A DNA stretch of 64,000 nucleotides, from NCBI GenBank assembly GCA_002292285.1, contig DBBP01000020.1, positions 1-64,000 of the forward strand. Reading direction: 5' to 3'. The stretch comes from Proteobacteria bacterium UBA981. GTDB lineage: Bacteria; Pseudomonadota; Gammaproteobacteria; Ga0077536. The position numbers and the translations under genes were made by a program. A model generated the notes under the pieces. It saw nothing but the letters and a program-made list of their open reading frames with translations, was not told the DNA's origin and made no database searches. Shown piece by piece: positions 32,458 through 41,200 of this stretch (positions are counted from its first letter, which is position 1; the number at the start of each line of letters is the position of its first letter).

Positions 32458-33339
32458 ATGAGCTCCAGCAGCGAAGAAAACCTCCCCAAGAAAATTGGTC
32501 GCTATGAATTACGCCGAGTCCTTGGCGAAGGTGCCTCTGGAATCGTTCATCGTGCCTACGACCCAATCATGGATCGCGTGGTGGCGATTAAATCGGCGAA
32601 AGCCGACAGCCTGAGTGCGGAACAGATTCAGCTGGTGATTGACGAGTTTCGCCACGAGGCCCGAATCGCGGGCAAGTACGCCCACGAGAACATCGTTGGC
32701 ATTTACGACGTTATCGAGGCCAATGGTCTTGACCACATCGTGATGGAGCATGTGGCGGGGCGGGCAGTCACCGAGTACCTGGCTTCAATCGGCCCCATGG
32801 CGCCAGAAACTGTATTGCCAATCGTGCAAAAGTGCGCCGTGGGTCTCGCCTATGTGCACTACCACGGCATTATTCATCGCGACATCAAGCCTGGAAACAT
32901 TCTTTATCACCACGCCGGGAATTTGGTGAAGATTATGGATTTCAGCATTGCGCACGAGATCGATAAGCCGGGGGAACGTCAGAATGGCACTTTGGCCTAC
33001 ATGGCACCCGAGCATTTTGATACCAGCCGACGCATTACGGCACTAACCGATATTTTCGCCCTCGGTGCGACGATGTACCGCATGCTGGTCAAACGATATC
33101 CGTTTACCAATGACGATACGGTCAGCCAGATCCTTTACGCCCATCAGACGCCGGTGTCGGAAATACGCAGCGATGTGCCCAGAGAAGTGAATGACCTGGT
33201 CGAACGCGCGATGGCAAAAGACGATATCGATCGTTTTCAATCGGCCGCAGAATTCGCCTACGCGATCGAGAATGTCCTGGCGCGCCACTATCCGGAAGTA
33301 CTGAATGCCACCAACGCCGATAGTTACATGACGCTATAG
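32458..33339 (+). CDS. Soluble Ser/Thr protein kinase (Hanks type) with DFS in place of DFG
   Basis: 293 residues from ATG 32458; an upstream frame to 32356 adds residues before the natural kinase start. Kinase motifs are complete: the glycine loop GEGASGIVHRAYD (23-35), Lys45 in VVAIKSAK, Glu67, the catalytic loop HRDIKPGN (140-147), and GTLAYMAPEHF (178-188) in the activation segment. The metal-binding DFG reads Asp161-Phe-Ser. The aspartate is retained, so activity is likely. There is no membrane helix, PASTA or sensor domain, so it is a small free-standing cytoplasmic kinase. No phosphatase or FHA gene is adjacent, and targets are unknown. Confidence 0.87.
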   Translation: MSSSSEENLPKKIGRYELRRVLGEGASGIVHRAYDPIMDRVVAIKSAKADSLSAEQIQLVIDEFRHEARIAGKYAHENIVGIYDVIEANGLDHIVMEHVAGRAVTEYLASIGPMAPETVLPIVQKCAVGLAYVHYHGIIHRDIKPGNILYHHAGNLVKIMDFSIAHEIDKPGERQNGTLAYMAPEHFDTSRRITALTDIFALGATMYRMLVKRYPFTNDDTVSQILYAHQTPVSEIRSDVPREVNDLVERAMAKDDIDRFQSAAEFAYAIENVLARHYPEVLNATNADSYMTL

Positions 33340-33640
33340 CGACCTGGCAGCGGTCGTCTTCGCCAAACGATTCCAGGGGCGTGCGGGGTTCGTCCTTCAA
33401 GTTGAAGAATACGCGCACACATTTTTGGCACGCGGCTCACAAGGTCCGGTTGCGGGGTCCGTTCAGCGCGTCGGCCGAGTCGCACCGATCTACTTTCTTG
33501 GCAGAATATTCCACGACGAAGCTGGTCCATAAGACGTTCCGGCAGATCTTTGAGAACGATTGTTCTTCGAGATCAGCGGCAGATGCGGTATGTTTCGCCT
33601 GAACCGGTCGCTCGACTGGCAAAAACACAAGGAATCCAAC
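33340..33640. other. Intergenic region with no recognised gene
   Basis: About 300 bp between the kinase and parvulin genes on the same strand. I see no terminator, repeat or credible ORF. A promoter for ppiC is expected here but not identified. Confidence 0.35.
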
Positions 33641-33922
33641 ATGGCCCAGGCATCAGCACGACATATCCTCGTCGACAGCGTAGAAAAATGTACTGAACTT
33701 AAACAGAAAATCGTCGACGGTTCCGATTTTGCCGACGTTGCGCGCGAATTCTCGAGTTGCCCCTCCAGTCGTCAGGGCGGTGATTTGGGCTCGTTTGGCC
33801 CCGGCATGATGGTGCCGGAATTTGATCAGGTCGTATTCAACGATGAGGTCGGCGTTGTCCATGGGCCCGTGCAGACTCAGTTCGGATTTCACTTGCTGGA
33901 AATCACCAGCCGAACGGACTAG
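33641..33922 (+). CDS. ppiC: Parvulin-type peptidyl-prolyl cis-trans isomerase
   Basis: 93 residues, the length of the minimal parvulin PpiC. The single domain shows RHILVDSVEKCTELKQKI at the N-terminus, FADVAREFSSCPSSRQGGDLGSFGPGMMVPEFDQVVF in the centre and GPVQTQFGFHLLEI at the end, which together carry the catalytic Cys/His environment of parvulins. There is no signal peptide, so it is cytoplasmic. ATG 33641 has AAGGA upstream; a longer frame to 33560 is not supported. The enzyme speeds proline isomerisation during protein folding. Confidence 0.93.
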   Translation: MAQASARHILVDSVEKCTELKQKIVDGSDFADVAREFSSCPSSRQGGDLGSFGPGMMVPEFDQVVFNDEVGVVHGPVQTQFGFHLLEITSRTD

Positions 33923-34006
33923 TTGAGACAGATGTAGGCCCTGCGCCGGGCGAGGGTCGCGTTCGCAGTTCCAGCCGCTATCAGCGCGCAACGGCAAACA
34001 CTTTAG

Positions 34007-34029
34007 ACAGGCCCGCATAGCGGGCCTGT
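34007..34029 (+). terminator. Hairpin terminator after ppiC
   Basis: ACAGGCCCG and CGGGCCTGT form a perfect 9-bp stem with the 5-base loop CATAG. The following bases are only weakly T-rich (TCATTTG). It lies about 85 bp past ppiC and before the convergent MFS gene, so it could act in both directions. Confidence 0.6.
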
Positions 34030-34100
34030 TCATTTGCGCATCAGATTACGCCATCGGGTTTGGGAAGGGCGGCGCGGGTCGAGTTGCGTCGGTGTGGATG

Positions 34101-35717
34101 CTAAACGGTCTCACCGAGGGCGCGCGCGCGCTCCAGTCGGTTGCCCTCGTCTTCGGCGACGGTGCGCATCGCAATCAGCAAGAACAGGGTGGCCAGAACA
34201 TAGGCACCCAGGCCGCACAGGATGCCGGCGCGCAGCGCTTCACCTGCCACCATGCCCCCCGCTTCAAGACTGGTACTAATGCGTCCAATCGTGAACGGGC
34301 CGAGCGCCAGACCGATGAACGTGCCCATCAGCAGAAAGTTAGCCGAGGCGATGCCGCGCATGCGCGGAATAACCAGCTCGTTGCTATGCGCGATGGCCGA
34401 GCCAATCCAGAACGAAGAGAACATCGTGAAGAAGAAATTACACACATAGGCCACATTGACGTGCGCGGTAGTAAACAGCACCAACGCGAACGGGACAGAG
34501 CCGATCGAAGTGACCAGGCCGCAATATAAACGTGCCCGTGGCGTGCGTACTTTCAGCCAGTCGGAGCAAATCCCTCCGAGCGTAATGCCGAGCAGCCCGG
34601 CCGCGATCGCCGTCATCCCGAGCAAGTTGCCGACTGTGGCCATGCTTTGGCCGTGGACCCTGATCAAAAACGGGGCAGTCCAATAGCCGGCACCGTAGGT
34701 GACAAAGGCGCAAAACGCGAACCCGGCAAGGCCAAACATCATCGTCCGACAACCGTAGATCATGCCGAAGGTCGCCCGGTCACGAAACCGCACGCCCTGC
34801 ACCCAGGATAGAAACGCATACCCACCGATACCCAGCGCAATCCATTGCTCCGGCGAACCGATGGTCATTGTCAGCAGGGTTGCGACGAGCGCGCATGCTG
34901 CGGCAAGCACCAGATTCTGCACGGCGGCCGGCATGCCGCGATCGCGATGGAGCGTATAAATCGTAAACGGCGGAATGACCGCCGCAAGTTCGCGCGCGAG
35001 TTCCCGAAACGGATGCGGATGCTTGTCCGGCGCCCGCAAACCTTCGCTTTGTCCTCGTTGCGGCTCTTTCAACGTCCATACCCACAGCGTCAACAACAGA
35101 CCCGGCAGTCCGACCGCAAAAAATGCCGCCTGCCAGCCAACCAGCCCGAACGGCGCTTCGGCAGCGATGGGGAAGGCGTAATTCCAGCGCTCGACAACCT
35201 GGCCGCCGATTAGCATGCCGACGCCGGCGCCGATGTAGACGCCGCTGGAGTAAATCGCAACCGCAGTTGCCCGCAAGCGCGGCGGGAAATAGTCACCGAG
35301 CATTGAAAAAGCGGCTGGACTGGCGCTTGATTCGCCGATACCGACGCCAATTCGATACGCTGCCAACGAGCCGAAACCCTTGGCAGTGCCCGACAGGACT
35401 GTCATCAGGCTCCAGAACATCAGGCCAATTGAAATCATGTTCTTGCGCACCCAAATATCGGCGAATCGGCCGAGCGGGATTCCAAAAATCGCATAAAACA
35501 TCGCAAACGCTGTGCCGAACAAAAAGCCCATGTGAGCATCGCTTAAGCCGAGGTCGGCTTTGATGTCTTCATTGAGGATGGACAGGATTTGACGGTCAAC
35601 GAAGTTGAACACATAGACCAACACAAGCACGAACAGCACGTACCAGGAGTAGGGGCCAGTACCAGTCGGCGCCACTGCGGGCTGCGGATCTACGTTCGGG
35701 TCGGCCGCGTCTGTCAT
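34101..35717 (-). CDS. MFS transporter, spinster-like
   Basis: 538 residues from ATG 35717, chosen because AGGA lies 7 bp upstream. About 12 membrane helices are visible, with the MFS loop motif GRFADIWVRK between helices 2 and 3. NFVDRQILSILNEDIKADLGLSDAHMG in helix 1 and GESSASPAAFSMLGDYFPPRLRATAVAIYSSG in helices 4-5 match the spinster-like branch of MFS proteins found in many degradative gene clusters. A cytoplasmic loop in the middle (about residues 220-260) is longer than usual. It likely takes up an organic acid or lipid-like substrate, which is not known. Confidence 0.87.
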   Translation of the reverse strand: MTDAADPNVDPQPAVAPTGTGPYSWYVLFVLVLVYVFNFVDRQILSILNEDIKADLGLSDAHMGFLFGTAFAMFYAIFGIPLGRFADIWVRKNMISIGLMFWSLMTVLSGTAKGFGSLAAYRIGVGIGESSASPAAFSMLGDYFPPRLRATAVAIYSSGVYIGAGVGMLIGGQVVERWNYAFPIAAEAPFGLVGWQAAFFAVGLPGLLLTLWVWTLKEPQRGQSEGLRAPDKHPHPFRELARELAAVIPPFTIYTLHRDRGMPAAVQNLVLAAACALVATLLTMTIGSPEQWIALGIGGYAFLSWVQGVRFRDRATFGMIYGCRTMMFGLAGFAFCAFVTYGAGYWTAPFLIRVHGQSMATVGNLLGMTAIAAGLLGITLGGICSDWLKVRTPRARLYCGLVTSIGSVPFALVLFTTAHVNVAYVCNFFFTMFSSFWIGSAIAHSNELVIPRMRGIASANFLLMGTFIGLALGPFTIGRISTSLEAGGMVAGEALRAGILCGLGAYVLATLFLLIAMRTVAEDEGNRLERARALGETV

Positions 35718-35915
35718 GTTGCGTTCCTGTCGCACGGATACGTTTGGGCACGCGAGTGTACGACATCATTTAACGCGCTGTGCGGGTCGTGTGCTGCGTT
35801 ATGCTCGTCGTTGCTACGCTGTTAATTACTGATTCCAGCTCGCGCTGCGTGTAAAGCAACCAGGCGTAGCAGGCCAGCACGCGTGGGCGCGAGGATTGAA
35901 GGTGGGGAGAACACA

Positions 35916-36401
35916 ATGCGATTTCACCATATGGCGATTTTTGTTACCGATCTGGACGAAGCGATTCATTTGTGGCGCGACGTGATGGGGTTTGAATTAG
36001 CGGTCGAGACGACTATTCCGGACGGCCCGGAGCCAGGACCGACGACATACATGTACCCGAAACTTCTCGATGACATTTTCAAGGTGAAGGGGGCGCGCTC
36101 GAAGATGGCGCTACTCAGTTCGAAGGAAGGCGCGTTGATTGAATTGCAGCAATGCGAAGTGCCGGAGATTCAGAAAACACCGCCAGAGAATCTGCGCTAT
36201 GGCCATACCGGCTTCCACGAGCTGGGCCTGATGGTTGATGACATCGACGCCTTCTTTGCGAAGGTTCGCGCCGCCGGTTACGAAACGCAAACCGACTACG
36301 TCTGGCAGTGCGCCAATATCGGCCGTTCATTTCTGTTCTATGACAAGGACGGCAATATGATTCAAATCTGGCAACACATGGGTGACGCCACCTGGAAATA
36401 G
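35916..36401 (+). CDS. VOC (glyoxalase/dioxygenase) family protein
   Basis: 161 residues from ATG 35916, which has GGGGAGA upstream. The vicinal-oxygen-chelate fold shows two beta-alpha-beta modules: RFHHMAIFVTDLDEAIHLWRDVMGFEL and TGFHELGLMVDDIDAFFAKVRAAGYE. Metal ligands are likely His5 (in FHHM) and His near 109 (in FHELGL), with a C-terminal acidic residue. The family includes glyoxalases, extradiol dioxygenases, methylmalonyl-CoA epimerases and resistance proteins, and none is distinguished by sequence here. A methylmalonyl-CoA epimerase role would fit the mutase operon 5 kb away, but the length and motifs do not prove it. Confidence 0.8.
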   Translation: MRFHHMAIFVTDLDEAIHLWRDVMGFELAVETTIPDGPEPGPTTYMYPKLLDDIFKVKGARSKMALLSSKEGALIELQQCEVPEIQKTPPENLRYGHTGFHELGLMVDDIDAFFAKVRAAGYETQTDYVWQCANIGRSFLFYDKDGNMIQIWQHMGDATWK

Positions 36402-36459
36402 CCGGTCTGCGCGGGACCTCGGTTAGCTGACCAGATTATTGGCGCGGCCGGGCCCGCAT

Positions 36460-36488
36460 TTGGGCGAGTCCTGTGCTGACTCGCCCAA
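36460..36488 (+). terminator. Hairpin downstream of the VOC gene
   Basis: TTGGGCGAGTC (36460-36470) and GACTCGCCCAA (36478-36488) form a perfect 11-bp stem with a 7-base loop, about 60 bp past the VOC stop codon. No T-run follows, so it may be a processing hairpin or weak terminator. Confidence 0.5.
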
Positions 36489-36643
36489 CGCGCCCGTTCG
36501 CGCTTAAAATCCCGCCCCTGTCAGGTCATCGGTCCGTGTATTCAGCGGTCTGCATGACTGACGTCTGCCGCTAGCTTCCGCCCGTGACGGGCACCGTGCT
36601 GCGCTTGCAAGCTTTTACAAATTCGCCATTACAGGACGCATAA

Positions 36644-37411
36644 ATGTACAAAAAAAGTAATCCGGTCACCCATCTTTGCACCAGCGACGTCGACAATATT
36701 TTGATCCGTGAGCGCAATCTGTGCGATGACTTGATCGGCAAGATGACCTTTACCGACTTCATCATGTTTCATTTTTTTGGCGCCGAACCGACGCCTTTGC
36801 AACGGACCATCGTCGACGCGGTGCTGGTGTGCATCATGGAACACGGCATGACGCCGTCTGCCGTGGCGAGCCGTATCACCTACCTCGGCGCGCCCGAGTC
36901 CCTCCAGGGTGCGGTCGCAGCCGGCCTGCTCGGTGCCGGCTCGCGCTTTGTCGGCACTGCCGATGAATCTGCGGCATTGCTGAAACGCATCAACGATCAG
37001 CCGGTTGAACAGCGCGCCGCCGAGGCGCAGGCGATCGCGGAGGAATTCACCGCCGCGAAGAAATTTCTGCCTGGTTTCGGACATCCGATTCATATCAACG
37101 GTGATCCCCGTGTGAAGCGTCTTGATGAAGTGGCTCGCGCGGCGGGTGCCAAGGGCGACTACATCGACGCCATGTATTTGCTCGGCGACGCCATCAAAGC
37201 GGCGAGCGGTAAGAACATCGTCATTAACGTCAACGCAGCGATTGGCGCGGTGCTGCTGGAAGCCGATATCCCGCCGACAATCACGCGCGGTTTTAACCTC
37301 ATTGCGCGCTGCGCGGGATTGGTTGGCCATTTGCTGGAAGAGCAACAAGAGCCAGCCGGATTTCATATCTGGAAAGTAGCCGATGAGGCTGTGCCCTACG
37401 TCGCGGAATAA
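36644..37411 (+). CDS. Citryl-CoA-lyase-like protein (short citrate synthase fold)
   Basis: 255 residues, far shorter than citrate synthase (about 430) but the usual length of citryl-CoA lyase and similar proteins that contain only the C-terminal catalytic half. Visible motifs are the first histidine region (EHGMTPSAVASR), GAPESLQGAVAAGLLGAGSRFVG and FLPGFGHPIHINGDPRVKRL, where His in GFGHP corresponds to a catalytic histidine of the citrate synthase fold. In rTCA organisms it cleaves citryl-CoA into acetyl-CoA and oxaloacetate. No other rTCA gene is present, so here it may cleave another acyl-CoA by the same retro-Claisen chemistry. It is followed 53 bp later by a double acyl-CoA dehydrogenase, with which it may be cotranscribed. 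Confidence 0.82.
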   Translation: MYKKSNPVTHLCTSDVDNILIRERNLCDDLIGKMTFTDFIMFHFFGAEPTPLQRTIVDAVLVCIMEHGMTPSAVASRITYLGAPESLQGAVAAGLLGAGSRFVGTADESAALLKRINDQPVEQRAAEAQAIAEEFTAAKKFLPGFGHPIHINGDPRVKRLDEVARAAGAKGDYIDAMYLLGDAIKAASGKNIVINVNAAIGAVLLEADIPPTITRGFNLIARCAGLVGHLLEEQQEPAGFHIWKVADEAVPYVAE

Positions 37412-37464
37412 TGCATGGCGGCGAACCCGCATGAGCCTAACCCCATAGTGGCGAGGAGTATCCA

Positions 37465-39807
37465 TTGACCGTGAAGCAAGCCCAACAACAGCAGCCCCAT
37501 GGTGCAACTGAGAATGATGACGTGATCGCGATGTTGCGCGACAGTGCGCGCGATCTGTGTGCGCGTGCTTTGCCGCGGGCGCGACTGCGCGAGCTAAGAA
37601 CAAGTTCGAACAGTTTCGATCGCGGTGTGTGGGGGCAAATGGCCGAGCTCGGCTGGCCGCAATTGCTGCTCCCCGAGAGCCGCGATGGTGCTGGCTTGGG
37701 TATGGCCGCAGTTGTGGCTGTGTGTCGTGAGCTTGGTGGCGCGCTCGCTCCGGAGCCGGTTATCGAAAGCGCTGTTGGTGCGGCCAGCGTGCTTGCGCAC
37801 CTGCCGCAAGATGGACTTTTGCAGGACCTGTTGGGCGGCGGCGAAATGGTGCCCGTCGCTGCCTTGGGGTCAGTATCTACGGTGCCGTTTGGCAACGTGG
37901 TTGCGACTTCGAGCACGTCAGGCTTCCTGCTCAACGGGCACTGCCTGAATGTTCCACTGGGCGCGGATGCTGATGGCTGGCTCGTGCCGGCTCTGCTCGA
38001 AACTGACCCCGCATGGTTGTGGGTGACGCGCGCAGCGTCCGGGGTAATCGTCGAGTCGTTGCCACTTGCAGACGGGGGGCACGACGCCCATGTTCGGTTT
38101 AGCGACGCGCCAGCACGGTTGTTGGGGCACGGCGCGGTCGCAAACGAGGCGCTCGTGGTCGCGCGGGCGCGGACCGGACTTGCGGGCAGCGCGTACTTGC
38201 TTGGTTTGAGTGAGACCTTGTTTGATTTAACGCTTGAATATCTCGCCAATCGGCGTCAGTTCGGTCAGGCCATTGGCAGCTTTCAGGTTATCCAGCACCG
38301 CATGGTCGACCTCTATCTGCAGTTACGCCTGTGCTCGGCAGTCATCCAGCGCGCTGCGGCGACTATTGATGAGGGCAGCGAAACCGGCGCCGCAATTGCG
38401 GCCAGCAGGGCGTGTTATCGCGCTTGTGGCACTGCGATGGCGATGGCTCGCGAGAGTATCCAATTGCATGGCGCGATCGGTACAACCGACGAATGTGATG
38501 TCGGCTTGTTTGTGAATCGCGCATTAGTCACCACGGCGCGTTTCGGGCCGGCGGCCGCGCACGCACGTGAGCTGGCGCGAAATTCGAACAAACTGAGTTC
38601 CGATCCCGAAAAGGGGACAAGCCATAGTGCAGTTGACGCGGGCTTTACGCCGCCCGACGGGGATTGGAATCAACTTGATAACAATCACTTTCGTGCTGTG
38701 GTGCGTAAGTGGTTAGAGCAGAACTACCCAGCCGAGCTACGCAATCCGGCTGCGCGCTTGCACTGGCAAGCGTGTCGCGAATGGTACGGGCAATTGTATC
38801 GGCGTGGCTGGGCGGCACCCGCATGGCCAGTCGAGCATGGCGGCATGGGTCTCGCGCCGGAGAAACTGCTGATCTTTATCGAAGAACGCGAGCGCTGGGG
38901 CGTTGCGCGCACGCCCGATCAAGGCATCATTATGATTGGTCCGTTGCTCATGCAGCACGGCTCAGCCGAACAACAAGCTTTTTATTTACCGCCAGCCTTG
39001 AGTGGCGAGCACATCTGGTGCCAGGGCTACTCGGAACCGAACTCCGGCTCGGATCTCGCCTCCCTCGCGACCACGGCCGTACGCGACGGCGATGAGTTTG
39101 TGATCAACGGCCAGAAGATCTGGACCACGCTTGCGCAAGATGCGACCCACATGTTTTGTCTTGTGCGGACCGACCCGCAAGCTAAACCGCAGGCTGGTAT
39201 CAGCTTCGTGCTGATCGATCTCACGGTGTCGGGGATCACGATTCGACCGATCACCAACATCGCCGGCGATGCTGAGTTTTGCGAAGTATTTTTTGACGAC
39301 GTGCGCATCCCGGTCGCTAATCTGGTCGGCGCGCTAAACGACGGCTGGACGATCGCCAAAGCTTTGTTGAGCTTTGAGAGAATCTTCATCGGCAGCCCGA
39401 AGCAAAGCCAGCATGGCCTGAGTCGCCTGCACGAACTGGTCGCCCAGACGGGTCTGCGGGATGATCCTGTGTTTGTGGATCGCATGACGCGCTTGGAACT
39501 CGATGTCGCCGATCTTGAGGCCCTGTATGGCGAGTTCGCCGACGTCATCAAGCGCGGCGGGACGCTGGGGGCTGATGTCTCGGTCCTCAAGATTTGGGCC
39601 AGTGAAACGGTGTGTCGGTTGAGTGAATTCATGCTCGAAGCAGCAGGTGATGCGGGCGGGCAGCGTGGCACGATTGAATTTGGCGAGGGCTCAGTCGATG
39701 TGCTCAGCCACTACTACAACGCGCGTCCGACGCCTATTTACGGCGGCAGCAATGAAATCCAGCGCAACATCGTCGCCAAGCATGTGCTGCGTATGCCGTC
39801 GCGCTGA
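37465..39807 (+). CDS. Fused double acyl-CoA dehydrogenase
   Basis: 780 residues holding two acyl-CoA dehydrogenase domains. The N-terminal half (about 25-375) has YLANRRQFGQAIGSFQVIQHRMVDLYLQ and ESIQLHGAIGTTDECDVGLFVNRA. The C-terminal half (about 395-778) has the full set: WCQGYSEPNSGSDLASL, GLVVNGQKIWTT-like VINGQKIWTT, and IYGGSNEIQRNIVAKHVL. The start is TTG with GAGGAG in front. In actinobacteria, steroid and bile-acid side-chain dehydrogenases are heteromers of two such short subunits (FadE28/29-type) or fusions (FadE34-type), so this fusion may act on a bulky side chain. That is inference from architecture and from the adjacent P450 region. Confidence 0.87.
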   Translation: MTVKQAQQQQPHGATENDDVIAMLRDSARDLCARALPRARLRELRTSSNSFDRGVWGQMAELGWPQLLLPESRDGAGLGMAAVVAVCRELGGALAPEPVIESAVGAASVLAHLPQDGLLQDLLGGGEMVPVAALGSVSTVPFGNVVATSSTSGFLLNGHCLNVPLGADADGWLVPALLETDPAWLWVTRAASGVIVESLPLADGGHDAHVRFSDAPARLLGHGAVANEALVVARARTGLAGSAYLLGLSETLFDLTLEYLANRRQFGQAIGSFQVIQHRMVDLYLQLRLCSAVIQRAAATIDEGSETGAAIAASRACYRACGTAMAMARESIQLHGAIGTTDECDVGLFVNRALVTTARFGPAAAHARELARNSNKLSSDPEKGTSHSAVDAGFTPPDGDWNQLDNNHFRAVVRKWLEQNYPAELRNPAARLHWQACREWYGQLYRRGWAAPAWPVEHGGMGLAPEKLLIFIEERERWGVARTPDQGIIMIGPLLMQHGSAEQQAFYLPPALSGEHIWCQGYSEPNSGSDLASLATTAVRDGDEFVINGQKIWTTLAQDATHMFCLVRTDPQAKPQAGISFVLIDLTVSGITIRPITNIAGDAEFCEVFFDDVRIPVANLVGALNDGWTIAKALLSFERIFIGSPKQSQHGLSRLHELVAQTGLRDDPVFVDRMTRLELDVADLEALYGEFADVIKRGGTLGADVSVLKIWASETVCRLSEFMLEAAGDAGGQRGTIEFGEGSVDVLSHYYNARPTPIYGGSNEIQRNIVAKHVLRMPSR

Positions 39808-39841
39808 GTGACTGCTCGTTCGGCGCGGTAGTTGCTGCCAG

Positions 39842-40741
39842 CTAGTCGCCAGGTGGTGTCAGGTGGGTAAGAAAGTGCGCGTAGATTTCTGCGCCACTGG
39901 CGTCGAATAGCTCCACGGGGGCCTGTTCGGCGATTTCGGCTATTTGTTGGTTAAGCACGCTTTGCACATGATGACGTTCTGCCCGACGCCGCCAAGCCAG
40001 GTCATCGCGGTTCGCTTCAGTCCAGGCGCGATGGCTGGCCAGCGCGCCGAGCAAATCCCCTAGTTCGTTGCGCGTTGCTGAGGTCGTCACGACGGGGGGC
40101 TGCCAGCCTCGCCTGGAGCCGGTCGATAACGCGAGCACGCCCTCGATCTCGCCGACGATGCGCTCGGCATTTGGCCGATCAGATTTATTCACCACGTACA
40201 CATCGGCCATCTCGAGAATGCCGGCCTTCATCGCCTGTATCGAGTCGCCGGATTCCGGGACCAGTACGAGTACGACCGTGTCGACCAGCGCCTTCACGGC
40301 ATGATCGGTCTGCCCGACGCCGACTGTTTCCAGGAAAACTTCGTCGAAGTGATGGCGGTCCATAATTTGCAGCATCTCGGCGACGTTGCCGGTCAGCCCG
40401 TCGTGCGCCCAGCGACTGGGTAACGAGCGGATAAATAAATCCGGACTGTCCGCTACCTCGTCCATGCGGATCCGGTCGCCGAGAATCGAGCCGCCCGAAA
40501 GCGGACTGCTGGGATCAATGGCGAGTACGCCGACACGCGCCTCCGATTCGGCGCGTGCCGCAGCGAGCTGGGCAATCAGCGTGCTTTTGCCGGCACCGGG
40601 TGGACCCGTAAAGCCAATTCGATAGGCGCGGCGTTCGCGATCCGGTCCGACTCGGTTGATGAGTTGGCCGGCAGTAGCGCGGCTCGCTGCAGTTAATTCG
40701 CGACTTAATTGGCGTCGATTGAGAGGTGGATTGTCACTCAT
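39842..40741 (-). CDS. meaB: Methylmalonyl-CoA mutase-associated GTPase MeaB
   Basis: 299 residues of the G3E/ArgK-type GTPase family. The Walker A is GPPGAGKST (46-54), the switch/Walker B region is DEVFLETVGVGQTDHAV, and the base-specificity motif NKSD is present in VYVVNKSDRPNA. The MeaB-typical stretch SRWAHDGLTGNVAEMLQIMDRHHFD is complete. MeaB loads and protects adenosylcobalamin on methylmalonyl-CoA mutase. It is 26 bp downstream of the mutase B12 subunit on the same strand and completes the operon. It is convergent with the fused acyl-CoA dehydrogenase gene. Confidence 0.95.
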   Translation of the reverse strand: MSDNPPLNRRQLSRELTAASRATAGQLINRVGPDRERRAYRIGFTGPPGAGKSTLIAQLAAARAESEARVGVLAIDPSSPLSGGSILGDRIRMDEVADSPDLFIRSLPSRWAHDGLTGNVAEMLQIMDRHHFDEVFLETVGVGQTDHAVKALVDTVVLVLVPESGDSIQAMKAGILEMADVYVVNKSDRPNAERIVGEIEGVLALSTGSRRGWQPPVVTTSATRNELGDLLGALASHRAWTEANRDDLAWRRRAERHHVQSVLNQQIAEIAEQAPVELFDASGAEIYAHFLTHLTPPGD

Positions 40742-40767
40742 TGGGGGCGGGGCATTCGTTGCCGGCC

Positions 40768-41172
40768 TCAGGCAGTTTCGGTCAGCGCGAGCTCGAGTTC
40801 CGCTAGCACGTGATCGATGGTCATTTCGCTGGTGAAGATGCGCGCGGCCCCTGCGTCAATCAACGCCTGATGATCTTGCGGGGGAATCGTGCCGCCAACA
40901 AAAATTTTAATGTCGGCAGCGTCGCGCGCCGCGAGCTCGGTGCGTGTCTGGGCCAACAGTTCATGATGTGACCCTGACAGGATGCTCAAACCCAGCGCAT
41001 CGACGTCCTCGTCGACCGCGACACGCGCGATGTAGTCGGGGCTTTTGCGCAAACCCGTATAAATGACATCCGCGCCAGCATCACGTAATGCCAATGTGAT
41101 GATTTTCGCGCCAATGTCGTGGCCATCAAGGCCAGGCTTGGCCACCAGGATGCGTTTACCGGCAAGACTCAT
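40768..41172 (-). CDS. Methylmalonyl-CoA mutase B12-binding subunit
   Basis: 134 residues forming a single Rossmann-like cobalamin-binding domain. The base-off B12 motif DxHxxG is Asp16-Gly-His18-Asp-Ile-Gly21 (KPGLDGHDIGA), with the SxL and GG motifs in LGLSILSGSH and IFVGGTIP. It is a separate subunit, as in archaeal and some bacterial split mutases, in contrast to the one-chain enzyme where this is the C-terminal domain. It starts 28 bp after the large subunit ends. Confidence 0.93.
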   Translation of the reverse strand: MSLAGKRILVAKPGLDGHDIGAKIITLALRDAGADVIYTGLRKSPDYIARVAVDEDVDALGLSILSGSHHELLAQTRTELAARDAADIKIFVGGTIPPQDHQALIDAGAARIFTSEMTIDHVLAELELALTETA

Positions 41173-41200
41173 CGCGTGTATTCCCCCACGTACAACTCAA

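Noticed and set aside
36629..37603. A 324-codon minus-strand open frame opposite the citryl-CoA-lyase-like gene
   Set aside because: Antisense shadow; composition is rich in Arg/His without domain signals, while the plus strand has clear motifs.
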